Position numbers and translations under genes: made by a program
DNA from: Acetobacteraceae bacterium
Lineage (GTDB): Bacteria; Pseudomonadota; Alphaproteobacteria; Acetobacterales; Acetobacteraceae
DNA length: 7,603 nucleotides
Direction: 5' to 3'
Assembly (NCBI GenBank): GCA_027306955.1
Contig: DAHUXX010000238.1
Coordinates: 1 to 7,603, forward strand
In this document: one piece after another, positions 1 through 5,537 of the stretch
Position numbering within the stretch: the stretch's first letter is position 1
Layout: every line of letters begins with the position of its first letter
The notes under the pieces: model-generated
The model's database searches: none
What the model was told of the DNA's origin: nothing
Seen by the model: only the letters and a program-made list of their open reading frames with translations

Positions 1-29
1 CGCCTGCCAGCCTATCCGTTCGTCACCTT

Positions 30-36
30 GGGGGAA
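30..36 (+). promoter_or_regulatory. Shine-Dalgarno-like site of the hydratase-family gene
   Basis: GGGGGAA lies five bases before the ATG at 42. The reading frame is open back to the left edge of the window, so this purine run is the main reason for choosing this start. The 41 bases before the gene show no recognisable coding end or promoter; any upstream partner lies outside the window. Confidence 0.55.
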
Positions 37-41
37 CCGCC

Positions 42-779
42 ATGGATGCCGCCGACCTGCTGCTTGCCGCCCGCCACGATCCGGCGAAACGCCTCGCCGA
101 CGTGCCGGATGCACTGCGTCCCACGGAGCTCGCCACCGCCTACGCGATCCAGCATCGGATCATGGGCACGCTGGGCGCGATCGGTGGCTGGAAAGTCGGC
201 GCGCCGGGGCCGCAGGCGCCGCCCATCTGCGCCCCCCTCCCGGTCGCCGGCATCGTGGCGAGCCCGGCGAAGCTTCCCGCGGCCGCCACCCGCATGCGCG
301 GCATCGAGGCGGAAGTCGCGTTCCGTATCGGCCGCGACCTGCCGGCGCGCGCCACGCCCTATTCGCGCGAGGAGGTGATGGCGGCGATGGCGACCGCGCA
401 CCCGGCGATCGAGGCGCTGGAATCCCGCTACCTCGACATGGACAAAGTGGCGATGCCGAGCAACGTGGCCGACAGCCAGGGCCATGGCGGGTTCGTCTAC
501 GGCGCCGGGCGCGCCGACTGGCACGGGATCGATTTCGCCCGCGAGACGGTCGAGCAGGCGATCGACGGTGCCGTGATCCAGCGCACCGGCAACCCGGCTG
601 GCGACATGGTGCGGCTGGTGGTGTGGCTCGCCAATGTCGGCAGCGTCTGGTCCGGTGGACTCAAGGCCGGGCAGTTCGTCACCTGCGGCTCCTGGACCGG
701 CAAGACGCTCGCCGGAGCGAACGCCAAGGTGCGGGTGCGTTTCCCGAGCCTGGGCGAGGTCGCGCTCGACTACGTCTGA
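42..779 (+). CDS. 2-keto-4-pentenoate hydratase / fumarylacetoacetate hydrolase-family protein
   Basis: This 245-residue protein resembles the MhpD-type branch of the FAH superfamily, Mg2+-dependent cytosolic enzymes that hydrate 2-oxo-4-pentenoate-type acids or decarboxylate 4-oxalocrotonate; members are usually about 260 residues. Seen in the sequence: GGWKVG (48-53), giving the conserved glycine/lysine segment; E89 and E91 in IEAEVAFRIGRDL, followed by E124 in HPAIEALESR, which fit the three acidic metal ligands of the family; and a C-terminal half with QRTGNPAGD, WLANV and GGLKAGQFVTCGSWTG, matching the family's 'LKAGD.V.TGS.TG' segment, then a closing LGEVALDYV. The ATG at 42 has a GGGGGAA upstream. 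The stop lies inside the end of the convergent M20 gene (10-base overlap), so there is no room for a terminator between them. The family is clear; the substrate (hydratase, decarboxylase or another 2-oxo acid) is not. A link with the PLP enzymes downstream is only inferred from proximity. Confidence 0.85.
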   Translation: MDAADLLLAARHDPAKRLADVPDALRPTELATAYAIQHRIMGTLGAIGGWKVGAPGPQAPPICAPLPVAGIVASPAKLPAAATRMRGIEAEVAFRIGRDLPARATPYSREEVMAAMATAHPAIEALESRYLDMDKVAMPSNVADSQGHGGFVYGAGRADWHGIDFARETVEQAIDGAVIQRTGNPAGDMVRLVVWLANVGSVWSGGLKAGQFVTCGSWTGKTLAGANAKVRVRFPSLGEVALDYV

Positions 780-1861
780 GCGACGCGCTCGGCGAGTTTC
801 GCGAACACCGGCACGGCGCCCTCGAGCGCCGCGACCGGAATGCTCTCGCCGGGCTTGTGCGCGACCTCGATCGAGCCTGGCCCGAGCAGGAAGCAGGGCG
901 CGAGCGCCGAGAGTTCCGAGGCATCGGTGCCGTAGGGCGCGGTGGTCGCGCGCGCGCCGCTCACCTGCTCGGCAAGTGCAATGAGCGGATGGTCGGCCGG
1001 CAGCTCCGGCGGCTTGCCTTCCCATGCCTCGTCCACTGCGAGCCCCGCCTCCGCCGCGGCGGCGCGCACGCGCCCGACCACGCGCATGGGATCGATGCGC
1101 GCCGAATAGCGGAACTTAATGCGCACGGTGGCCAGCGGCACGGTCACGTTCACCGCGGTGCCGTGGTTGTCGATGACCGGGTTGAAGTCGCTGAACGGCG
1201 GATCGTAGGCCGCGTCCTGCACCGAAGGATCGCTGCGCAACCAGTCGAACACGCGGCGCATTTCCACCAGGAACGGCACCAGCGCCCAGTTGGCATTGCG
1301 TCCGCGCCCGGTGCTGCTGTGCGCCTGCTCGCCATGCGCGGTAACGGTGAAGTGCACGTTCGCGCGATGCCCGCGCACCGGCACCATCGAGGTCGGCTCC
1401 GCGACCAGGATGGCTTTCGGCCGGACTCGTTTCGCGAGTTCTGAGCGCGCGACGATGGCCCTCGCGCCGAGTTTCGTCGTCTCCTCGTCGGTGGTGATGA
1501 GCAGCGTCGCCGCGACGCTCGGGGGCAGCGCCTTCGCCGCCTCGATGCAGGCGGCGAGCGGCCCTTTCATGTCCGCGGAACCCAGCCCGCGCAGCACGCC
1601 GCCCTCGACGCGCGCTGACCAGGGGTCGTCCGTCCAGCCGGTCTCCGGAACCGTGTCCATGTGGCCGGAGAAGGCAAGCCCGCCCGCGGGACCGCGATGC
1701 GCGACCAGCACGCGCTTCGCCACCCCGGCAGGGTCCGTGTAGTCCAGGCGCTCGATCTCGAAGTCTGGCAACGCTGCCTCGATGCGGTCGGCGACCGCGA
1801 GGTTGGAGACGAAGCTGCGGGAGTCGATCGCGACAAGCGCGCGGGCAAGTTCGAGGACCAT
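770..1861 (-). CDS. M20-family metallopeptidase/deacylase, acetylornithine deacetylase (ArgE)-like
   Basis: This is a 363-residue cytosolic amidohydrolase of the ArgE/DapE/carboxypeptidase G2 group, which removes acyl groups from N-acyl amino acids with a two-metal centre. Seen: SGHMDTVP (65-72, ligand H67, with D69), GSADMKG (94-100, bridging D97), TTDEE (123-127, catalytic E126 and ligand E127), AEPTS (154-158, ligand E155), the lid-domain AHSSTGRGRNA (180-190), and the C-terminal GPGSIEVAHKPGES (327-340, ligand H335). The GTDASEL and GPGSIE..HKP elements point to the ArgE side rather than DapE. The frame stays open to 2062, but the extra 67 residues look like translated intergenic DNA, and the fold starts at MVLELARALVAIDSRS, so ATG 1861 is chosen. 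No Shine-Dalgarno is visible. Its tail overlaps the hydratase-like gene by 10 bases, and it is divergent from the PLP pair. A true arginine-biosynthesis role is less likely than N-acyl amino acid salvage in this context, but that is inference. Confidence 0.93.
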   Translation of the reverse strand: MVLELARALVAIDSRSFVSNLAVADRIEAALPDFEIERLDYTDPAGVAKRVLVAHRGPAGGLAFSGHMDTVPETGWTDDPWSARVEGGVLRGLGSADMKGPLAACIEAAKALPPSVAATLLITTDEETTKLGARAIVARSELAKRVRPKAILVAEPTSMVPVRGHRANVHFTVTAHGEQAHSSTGRGRNANWALVPFLVEMRRVFDWLRSDPSVQDAAYDPPFSDFNPVIDNHGTAVNVTVPLATVRIKFRYSARIDPMRVVGRVRAAAAEAGLAVDEAWEGKPPELPADHPLIALAEQVSGARATTAPYGTDASELSALAPCFLLGPGSIEVAHKPGESIPVAALEGAVPVFAKLAERVAQT

Positions 1862-1867
1862 CGCGAC

Positions 1868-1897
1868 CGTATGAGGGCGGCGCCGCCCGGCAGCAAA
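1868..1897 (-). promoter_or_regulatory. Candidate promoter of the M20 gene, positioned for a leaderless start
   Basis: Reading the minus strand, TTGCTG (1897-1892) and CATACG (1873-1868) are 18 bases apart. The ATG follows six bases later, which would place the transcription start at the start codon. The hexamers are weak matches to the sigma-70 consensus. What supports them is that the TTG is exactly 36 bases before the A of ATG, as in the threonine-synthase-like and MFS genes. A second possible promoter further upstream is TTGACT (1926-1921) with CGCTAT (1902-1897). Confidence 0.3.
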
Positions 1898-1901
1898 TAG
1901 C
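1893..1901. repeat. Degenerate second copy of the AAATA-centred dyad
   Basis: GCAAATAGC has the same AAATA core as the larger dyad at 1920-1934, with a shorter GC/GC symmetric arm. The two centres (1897 and 1927) are 30 bases apart, close to three helical turns. The seven bases CAAATAG are identical in both copies. It may be a weaker operator half of a pair, or simply part of an AT-rich promoter segment. Confidence 0.35.
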
Positions 1902-1921
1902 GGAATGTCAAGGAATGTGGA
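1902..1921. repeat. Two tandem 10-base direct repeats in the divergent spacer
   Basis: GGAATGTCAA (1902-1911) is followed directly by GGAATGTGGA (1912-1921); the first seven bases are identical. The repeat lies between the two AAATA-centred dyads, so the segment 1893-1934 is densely patterned and less GC-rich than its surroundings. A binding site for a regulator is plausible; chance cannot be excluded for so short a unit. Confidence 0.4.
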
Positions 1922-1934
1922 GTCAAATAGACTC
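1920..1934. promoter_or_regulatory. Perfect 5+5 inverted repeat, candidate operator shared with the MFS/Nudix spacer
   Basis: GAGTC-AAATA-GACTC is a perfect inverted repeat with a five-base centre in the spacer between the M20 and threonine-synthase-like genes. A related element, GGGTC-AAATA-CACCC, occurs at 5523-5537 in the other divergent spacer. Over 17 bases (1918-1934 against 5521-5537) 14 are identical, and one difference (A/T to G/C at the second arm pair) keeps the symmetry. On the minus strand the element also contains TTGACT, so a -35 role is an alternative explanation. No regulator gene is in the window. Confidence 0.5.
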
Positions 1935-2015
1935 GGCGATGGCCGCGTTCCGATATGCGCGACGGAAACGATCCGCGCGCCGATCGCGATCGACAGAGCC
2001 GCAACGACATCCCCA

Positions 2016-2045
2016 TTGACCCCATCACGTGGACACGGCCAGCCT
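2016..2045 (+). promoter_or_regulatory. Candidate promoter of the PLP-enzyme operon, positioned for a leaderless start
   Basis: TTGACC (2016-2021), an 18-base spacer and CAGCCT (2040-2045) resemble a sigma-70 -35/-10 pair. The -10 is poor but keeps the A at position 2 and T at position 6. Six bases separate it from the ATG at 2052, so transcription would begin at the start codon. TTGACCCCATC (2016-2026) is repeated base for base at 5529-5519 on the minus strand before the MFS gene, in both cases with exactly 25 bases before ATG. Confidence 0.4.
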
Positions 2046-2051
2046 CGCCCC

Positions 2052-3173
2052 ATGCAAACCACCTATCTCGATCCACATTCCGGGCGCACCTATCCGCTCG
2101 ATCCGCCACGCTGGTGCGGCGACGACGGCACGCCGCTGTTGCTCTCCCACCTGCCCGGGATCGCGCCGGCCGAGATCGAGGCGAGGGCACACGGACTGTG
2201 GCGCTACCGCGCGGCGCTGCCGCTGGCGGACGCGAAACCGGTCACCCTCGGCGAGGGCTGGACGCCGCTGCTGGCGCGCCGCCTCGCCGGGATCGACGTC
2301 CTCGTGAAGTGCGAATGGGTGATGCCTACCGGCAGCTTCAAGGACCGCGGCGCCTCAGTGATGCTGACGGGGCTGCGCGCGCAGGGTGTTGCGCATGTGC
2401 TGGAGGACAGTTCCGGCAATGGCGGCGCGGCTGTCGCCGCCTACGCCGCCGCGGCCGGCATAGCCGCCACGATCATGGCCCCGGATTCGACGAGCTCCGC
2501 CAAGACGCTGGCGATGCGCGCCGCGGGGGCGACCGTGGAGCTGATCCCCGGCAACCGCCAGGCGACGGCCGATGCCGCCGTCGCGCGGTCCCGGTCCATC
2601 TTCTACGCCAGCCATAACTGGCACCCGTTCTTCCTGCACGGCACCAAGACCCTGGCCTATGAGCTGTGGGAACAGCTCGGCTTCCGGCAGCCGGACAACG
2701 TGGTGATTCCGTGCGGCGCCGGCTCCAACGTTCTCGGCTGCGCCATCGGCTTCGGCGAACTGCTGCGCGCGGGACAGATCGCGCGACTGCCACGCCTGTT
2801 CGCCGCCCAGCCGCGCAACTGCGCGCCGATCGCCGCCGAGGCCGCGGGCGAGGAACCGCCGCCGATCCGCCAGACCATCGCCGAGGGCACCGCGATCGCG
2901 CGCCCCGTGCGCCAGCGCGAGGTGGTCGCAGCACTCCGCGAGAGCGGCGGTGGCGGCGTCATGGTGGAGGAGGAGGCGATCGCCGCCGCGACGCTCGCGC
3001 TGGCGGAGACCGGCCTCTACGTGGAGCCGACCTCGGCGCAGGCGCTGCCGGCCTTGCAGACGCTGCTCGCCGAGGGGCGCATCGGGCGGGGCGAGACCAC
3101 GGTGATCGTGCTCACCGGCAGCGGCCTCAAGGCCGGACCGCGCATCGAGGAGATAATCGGGAGGTACCGATGA
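2052..3173 (+). CDS. Threonine-synthase-like PLP-dependent enzyme (fold type II)
   Basis: This 373-residue protein has the tryptophan-synthase-beta/threonine-synthase fold, cytosolic enzymes that carry out beta- or gamma-elimination or replacement on amino acids through PLP. Seen: a short N-terminal segment with SGRTYPLDPPRWC in the place where threonine synthases carry a zinc-ribbon-like lead; LGEGWTPLL (66-74); PTGSFKDRGA (92-101) with K97 as the Schiff-base lysine; EDSSGNGGAA (118-127), the substrate-carboxylate loop; PCGAGSN (220-226), the phosphate-binding loop; VEPTSAQ (324-330); and TGSGLK (355-360), the usual C-terminal signature. An upstream in-frame ATG at 1905 would add 49 residues of translated spacer and is rejected. 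No clear Shine-Dalgarno precedes 2052. The stop overlaps the next ATG (ATGA), so the two are very likely co-translated. With that partner, a catabolic lyase/dehydratase role is more likely than housekeeping threonine synthesis, but the substrate is unknown. Confidence 0.9.
   Translation: MQTTYLDPHSGRTYPLDPPRWCGDDGTPLLLSHLPGIAPAEIEARAHGLWRYRAALPLADAKPVTLGEGWTPLLARRLAGIDVLVKCEWVMPTGSFKDRGASVMLTGLRAQGVAHVLEDSSGNGGAAVAAYAAAAGIAATIMAPDSTSSAKTLAMRAAGATVELIPGNRQATADAAVARSRSIFYASHNWHPFFLHGTKTLAYELWEQLGFRQPDNVVIPCGAGSNVLGCAIGFGELLRAGQIARLPRLFAAQPRNCAPIAAEAAGEEPPPIRQTIAEGTAIARPVRQREVVAALRESGGGGVMVEEEAIAAATLALAETGLYVEPTSAQALPALQTLLAEGRIGRGETTVIVLTGSGLKAGPRIEEIIGRYR
3159..3164 (+). promoter_or_regulatory. 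Strong Shine-Dalgarno fixing the start of the D-threonine-aldolase-like gene
   Basis: GGGAGG lies five bases before the ATG at 3170, inside the last codons of the preceding gene. The frame is open upstream to about 2666, so this site, together with the ATGA overlap, decides the start. Confidence 0.85.
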
Positions 3174-4270
3174 AGCTCGACGACCTGCCTACGCCCTGCC
3201 TGGTGCTGGACCGCAGGCGCCTCGCGCGCAACCTTGAGCGCATGGTCAGCGCAGTCGCCTTGCTCGGCGTGGCGCTGCGTCCGCACATGAAGACCGCGAA
3301 GTCCGCCGATGTCGCGCGGCTCGCGCTGCCGGAGGGCGGCGGCCTCACCGTCTCCACTCTTGCGGAAGCGGAATATTTCCTCGCGCATGGCTTCGGCGAC
3401 ATCATCCTGGGTGCCGCGATCACGCCGCAGAAGCTCGACGAGGTCGCGCGCCTCAACGCGGCCGGCGGGCAGATCAGGGTGGTGACGGACGACGCCGACA
3501 TGGCCGCCGCGATCGCGCGCCACCCCGGCGGTGTCGCGGCACTGATCGAGATCGATTGTGGCGAGGGGCGCAGCGGCATCGGCGCGGACGACCCCGTGCT
3601 GCTGGTGATCGCAAGCCAGCTCGGCGAGCGGCTGGCCGGCATCTTCACCCATGCCGGGCACAGCTACGCCGCGCGCGACCGGGCGGCGCTGACCGCGATC
3701 GCCATGCGCGAGCGGCACGATGCGGCGCGCGCCGCGGGTCGCCTGCGCGAGGCCGGACATGATTGCCCCATCGTCTCGATCGGCTCGTCGCCAACGGCTC
3801 TGATTTCGGGCGACACTGCCGGGATTACGGAGATGCGGCCCGGTGTCTATATGTTCGGCGATCTGTTCCAGGCGGCCATCGGCACCCATACGCGCGACGA
3901 CATCGCGGTGACGGTGCTCGCCAGCGTGATCGGCCGCCGGCCAGCGGAGCGGCGACTCCTCATCGATGCCGGGTCCCTCGCTCTCTCACGCGACCGCAGC
4001 ACGCAGGCGACGGCACAGGATTGCGGCTTCGGCCTGGTGCTGGACGCGGGCGGCGAGCCAAGCCTCGGAGAGACCCACGTTGCCCGCCTCTGGCAGGAGC
4101 ACGGGCTGGTGGAGCTGCAGAGCGGCGCCGTCGAGGGGTTCGCGATCGGCAGCCGCCTGCGCATCGCGCCGGACCACACCTGCCTCACCTCGGCCGCGCA
4201 CGACCGCTACTACGTCGTCGATGGCGGCGAGGAGGTCGTCGCGGTCTGGCCCAGAATCAACGGCTGGTGA
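3170..4270 (+). CDS. D-threonine aldolase / D-serine dehydratase-like PLP enzyme (alanine-racemase fold, fold type III)
   Basis: This 366-residue protein has an N-terminal alanine-racemase-type barrel and a C-terminal D-serine-dehydratase-type domain. Known relatives are PLP- and divalent-metal-dependent: D-threonine aldolase, eukaryotic D-serine dehydratase and D-threo-3-hydroxyaspartate dehydratase. Seen: TPCLVLD (8-14) at the start; RPHMKTAKS (37-45), with K41 as the expected PLP lysine; STLAEAEYF (62-70); FTHAGHSY (159-166); IGSSPTA (204-210); EMRPGVYMFGD (221-231); and PDHTC (334-338), whose H336 and C338 fit the His-x-Cys metal site. The motif reads KTAK where D-threonine aldolases and yeast D-serine dehydratase typically have K-x-H-K, which suggests a distinct subfamily. 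The start is fixed by ATGA coupling to the upstream gene and by GGGAGG at 3159-3164. Likely role: retro-aldol cleavage or dehydration of a D-hydroxyamino acid; which of the two cannot be told here. Confidence 0.9.
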   Translation: MKLDDLPTPCLVLDRRRLARNLERMVSAVALLGVALRPHMKTAKSADVARLALPEGGGLTVSTLAEAEYFLAHGFGDIILGAAITPQKLDEVARLNAAGGQIRVVTDDADMAAAIARHPGGVAALIEIDCGEGRSGIGADDPVLLVIASQLGERLAGIFTHAGHSYAARDRAALTAIAMRERHDAARAAGRLREAGHDCPIVSIGSSPTALISGDTAGITEMRPGVYMFGDLFQAAIGTHTRDDIAVTVLASVIGRRPAERRLLIDAGSLALSRDRSTQATAQDCGFGLVLDAGGEPSLGETHVARLWQEHGLVELQSGAVEGFAIGSRLRIAPDHTCLTSAAHDRYYVVDGGEEVVAVWPRINGW

Positions 4271-4280
4271 TCAGCGACTG

Positions 4281-4303
4281 GTAAGGCGCCTGCGCGCCCT
4301 TAC
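4281..4303. terminator. Symmetric bulged hairpin between convergent genes, possible bidirectional terminator
   Basis: GTAAGGCGC and GCGCC-C-TTAC pair around a four-base loop CTGC, giving nine base pairs with one bulged C (4299). It fills most of the 29-base gap between the D-threonine-aldolase-like gene and the MFS gene, and its right arm includes the MFS stop codon (TAA, 4302-4300 on the minus strand). There is no T-run on either side, so it would be a non-classical terminator or an RNA-end-protecting stem. Confidence 0.5.
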
Positions 4304-5493
4304 TCCGCGGGAACAGCCACGCCGCGCGGTACCGAGGCGCGCGCGAGCGCGACACAGAACAGGCTCACCATCAGCAGCCCCGCGACCAACGCGAAGACCA
4401 GCTCGGGGTGGCCCTGGTCGATGAGGAAGCCGAACGGCACCGGCGTCAGCGCTGAGCCGAGCGGCAGGCCGGAGGAGACGAAGCCGAACACCTTGCCGAC
4501 CTGGCCGGGCGGCGAGGCGGCGCGGACCATCATGTCGCGCGGCGTGCGGCTGCACCCGGCGGCGAGGCCCGCCGCGAACATCACCACCGCGACCACGACG
4601 TCCGGCAGCGGCAGGTAGCCGCCGATCAGCGTGAGCAGCGCCGACACGGTCACCACCAGCACGGTGAAGGCGAGGTGGCGCGGCGTGCGGTCCACCACCG
4701 CGCCGCCGACCAGCATGCCGAGCGTCGCCCCGGTCATGTAAAAGGTAAGCACGGTGGACGCGGCGGTGATCCCCACGCCATGGACTTGGTGCAGCACCGT
4801 GATGAGCCAGGATTGCAGCCCGGCGCCGGCCATGGAGCCGGTGATGAAGAAGCCGAGGAACAGCAGCATCGGCCGCGTCAGCAGCAACTTATGCCCGGCA
4901 ACCGCGGGGGCGCGCTCGCGCGCCGGCAGCGCGCCATCGGTCAGGATGCGGCTCTGCCACAGCACCGCAAGCACCAGCGGCAGACCGGCGACGCCCACCA
5001 GACCCACGCCCCAGCGCCAGCCGATGGTCCAGATCAGCGCCGCCATCACCGGCGGCGCCACCGAGAAGCCGACATTGCCGGCGAACGTGTGCAGCGCGAA
5101 GGCGCGCCCGGTGCGCTCGCGGCTTATCGAGCCAGAGAGGATCGCGTAGTCCGCCGGATGCACCACCGAGTTGCCCACGCCCGATAGTGCCGCCAGCGCC
5201 AGGAGCTGCCAGTAGGTGGTGGCGAGCCCCATCAGCGCGATCGAGGCGGCCATCAGCGCAACCCCGCTCACCAGATACGGCCGCGCGCCGTGCCGGTCGA
5301 CCAGGAACCCGACCGGCGTCTGCAGCAGCGCCGTCACCGCCGACATGACCGCGGCAATCAGGCCCAACTGCGCGAAGGAGACGTGGAAGGCCGGCTGCCA
5401 GGCGAGAAACAGCGGCGGCAGGCAGAGCACGTAGAAATGCGAAAGGAAATGCCCGATCCCGATAAGGGTGCTGACACGTCTGTCACGGCTCAT
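4300..5493 (-). CDS. Major facilitator superfamily transporter
   Basis: This 397-residue inner-membrane protein is of the usual MFS size and is dominated by hydrophobic stretches compatible with 12 membrane segments. Seen: a first helix around residues 9-32 (GIGHFLSHFYVL); motif A in the loop after the second helix, GFLVDRHGAR (62-71); GNSVVHPADYAIL (107-119); a degenerate second motif A in the C-terminal half, GGAVVDRTPRH (263-273); a polar central loop around 183-205; and GFLIDQGHPE (355-364). The GHFxxH first helix and the GNSxxHP segment recall Fsr/fosmidomycin-resistance-like MFS exporters, but this is only a resemblance, and direction and substrate are unknown. ATG 5493 is preferred to 5547 because the first 18 residues of the longer frame (containing VYLTP) are translated spacer. 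No Shine-Dalgarno is visible, and a TTGACC-based promoter ends seven bases before ATG. Lying next to the PLP pair, it may import or export that pathway's substrate. Confidence 0.92.
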   Translation of the reverse strand: MSRDRRVSTLIGIGHFLSHFYVLCLPPLFLAWQPAFHVSFAQLGLIAAVMSAVTALLQTPVGFLVDRHGARPYLVSGVALMAASIALMGLATTYWQLLALAALSGVGNSVVHPADYAILSGSISRERTGRAFALHTFAGNVGFSVAPPVMAALIWTIGWRWGVGLVGVAGLPLVLAVLWQSRILTDGALPARERAPAVAGHKLLLTRPMLLFLGFFITGSMAGAGLQSWLITVLHQVHGVGITAASTVLTFYMTGATLGMLVGGAVVDRTPRHLAFTVLVVTVSALLTLIGGYLPLPDVVVAVVMFAAGLAAGCSRTPRDMMVRAASPPGQVGKVFGFVSSGLPLGSALTPVPFGFLIDQGHPELVFALVAGLLMVSLFCVALARASVPRGVAVPAE

Positions 5494-5500
5494 GCACGGG

Positions 5501-5529
5501 ACTCTGCGCGCGGCGCGCGATGGGGTCAA
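5501..5529 (-). promoter_or_regulatory. Candidate promoter of the MFS gene, positioned for a leaderless start
   Basis: On the minus strand TTGACC (5529-5524), a 17-base spacer and CAGAGT (5506-5501) form a -35/-10-like pair, with ATG seven bases further. TTGACCCCATC (5529-5519) is identical to 2016-2026, at the same distance from its start codon. The -35 is embedded in the AAATA-centred dyad, so a protein bound there would occlude the promoter. Confidence 0.4.
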
Positions 5530-5537
5530 ATACACCC
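5523..5537. promoter_or_regulatory. Second copy of the AAATA-centred dyad, candidate operator
   Basis: GGGTC-AAATA-CACCC pairs at four of five arm positions (the inner C/C pair is broken). It matches the dyad at 1920-1934 and lies in the 66-base spacer between the divergent MFS and Nudix genes, overlapping the MFS -35-like hexamer and ending 22 bases before the Nudix start codon. It could therefore act on both genes. Confidence 0.45.

Larger units (their letters stand above)
1862..2051. promoter_or_regulatory. Divergent intergenic region between the M20 gene and the PLP operon
   Basis: This 190-base spacer holds, from left to right: the M20 promoter candidate; the degenerate dyad (1893-1901); the tandem repeat (1902-1921); the perfect dyad (1920-1934); about 80 bases with no pattern I can name (1935-2015); and the PLP operon promoter candidate (2016-2045). 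Reading frames run through it in both directions, but their translations lack family similarity and the neighbouring proteins start cleanly outside it. I see no stable terminator or riboswitch-like fold. Confidence 0.7.

Noticed and set aside
1..41. Possible 3' end of an upstream gene
   Set aside because: No stop codon or family signature can be tied to a protein in so short a stretch; nothing can be claimed.
12..1025. A 337-codon open frame on the minus strand across the hydratase-like gene and the end of the M20 gene
   Set aside because: The translation is Arg/Ala/Gly-rich with no recognisable domain. It lies antisense to two well-supported genes and is a by-product of high GC.
1905..2051. 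N-terminal extension of the threonine-synthase-like protein to an ATG at 1905
   Set aside because: The added 49 residues are unrelated to the family and would place the start inside the repeat/operator cluster, upstream of the TTGACC promoter candidate.
1862..2062. N-terminal extension of the M20 protein to an ATG at 2062
   Set aside because: The extra 67 residues are translated spacer, overlap the start of the divergent PLP gene and have no family counterpart; the deacylase fold begins at 1861.
2666..3169. In-frame upstream extension of the D-threonine-aldolase-like gene by 168 codons
   Set aside because: It overlaps the threonine-synthase-like gene in another frame, has low-complexity composition, and the ATGA overlap with GGGAGG at 3159-3164 gives a clear start at 3170.
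5506..5519. GCGCGCG repeat before the MFS gene as a hairpin
   Set aside because: The two arms leave almost no loop, and alternating GC runs are common at this base composition.
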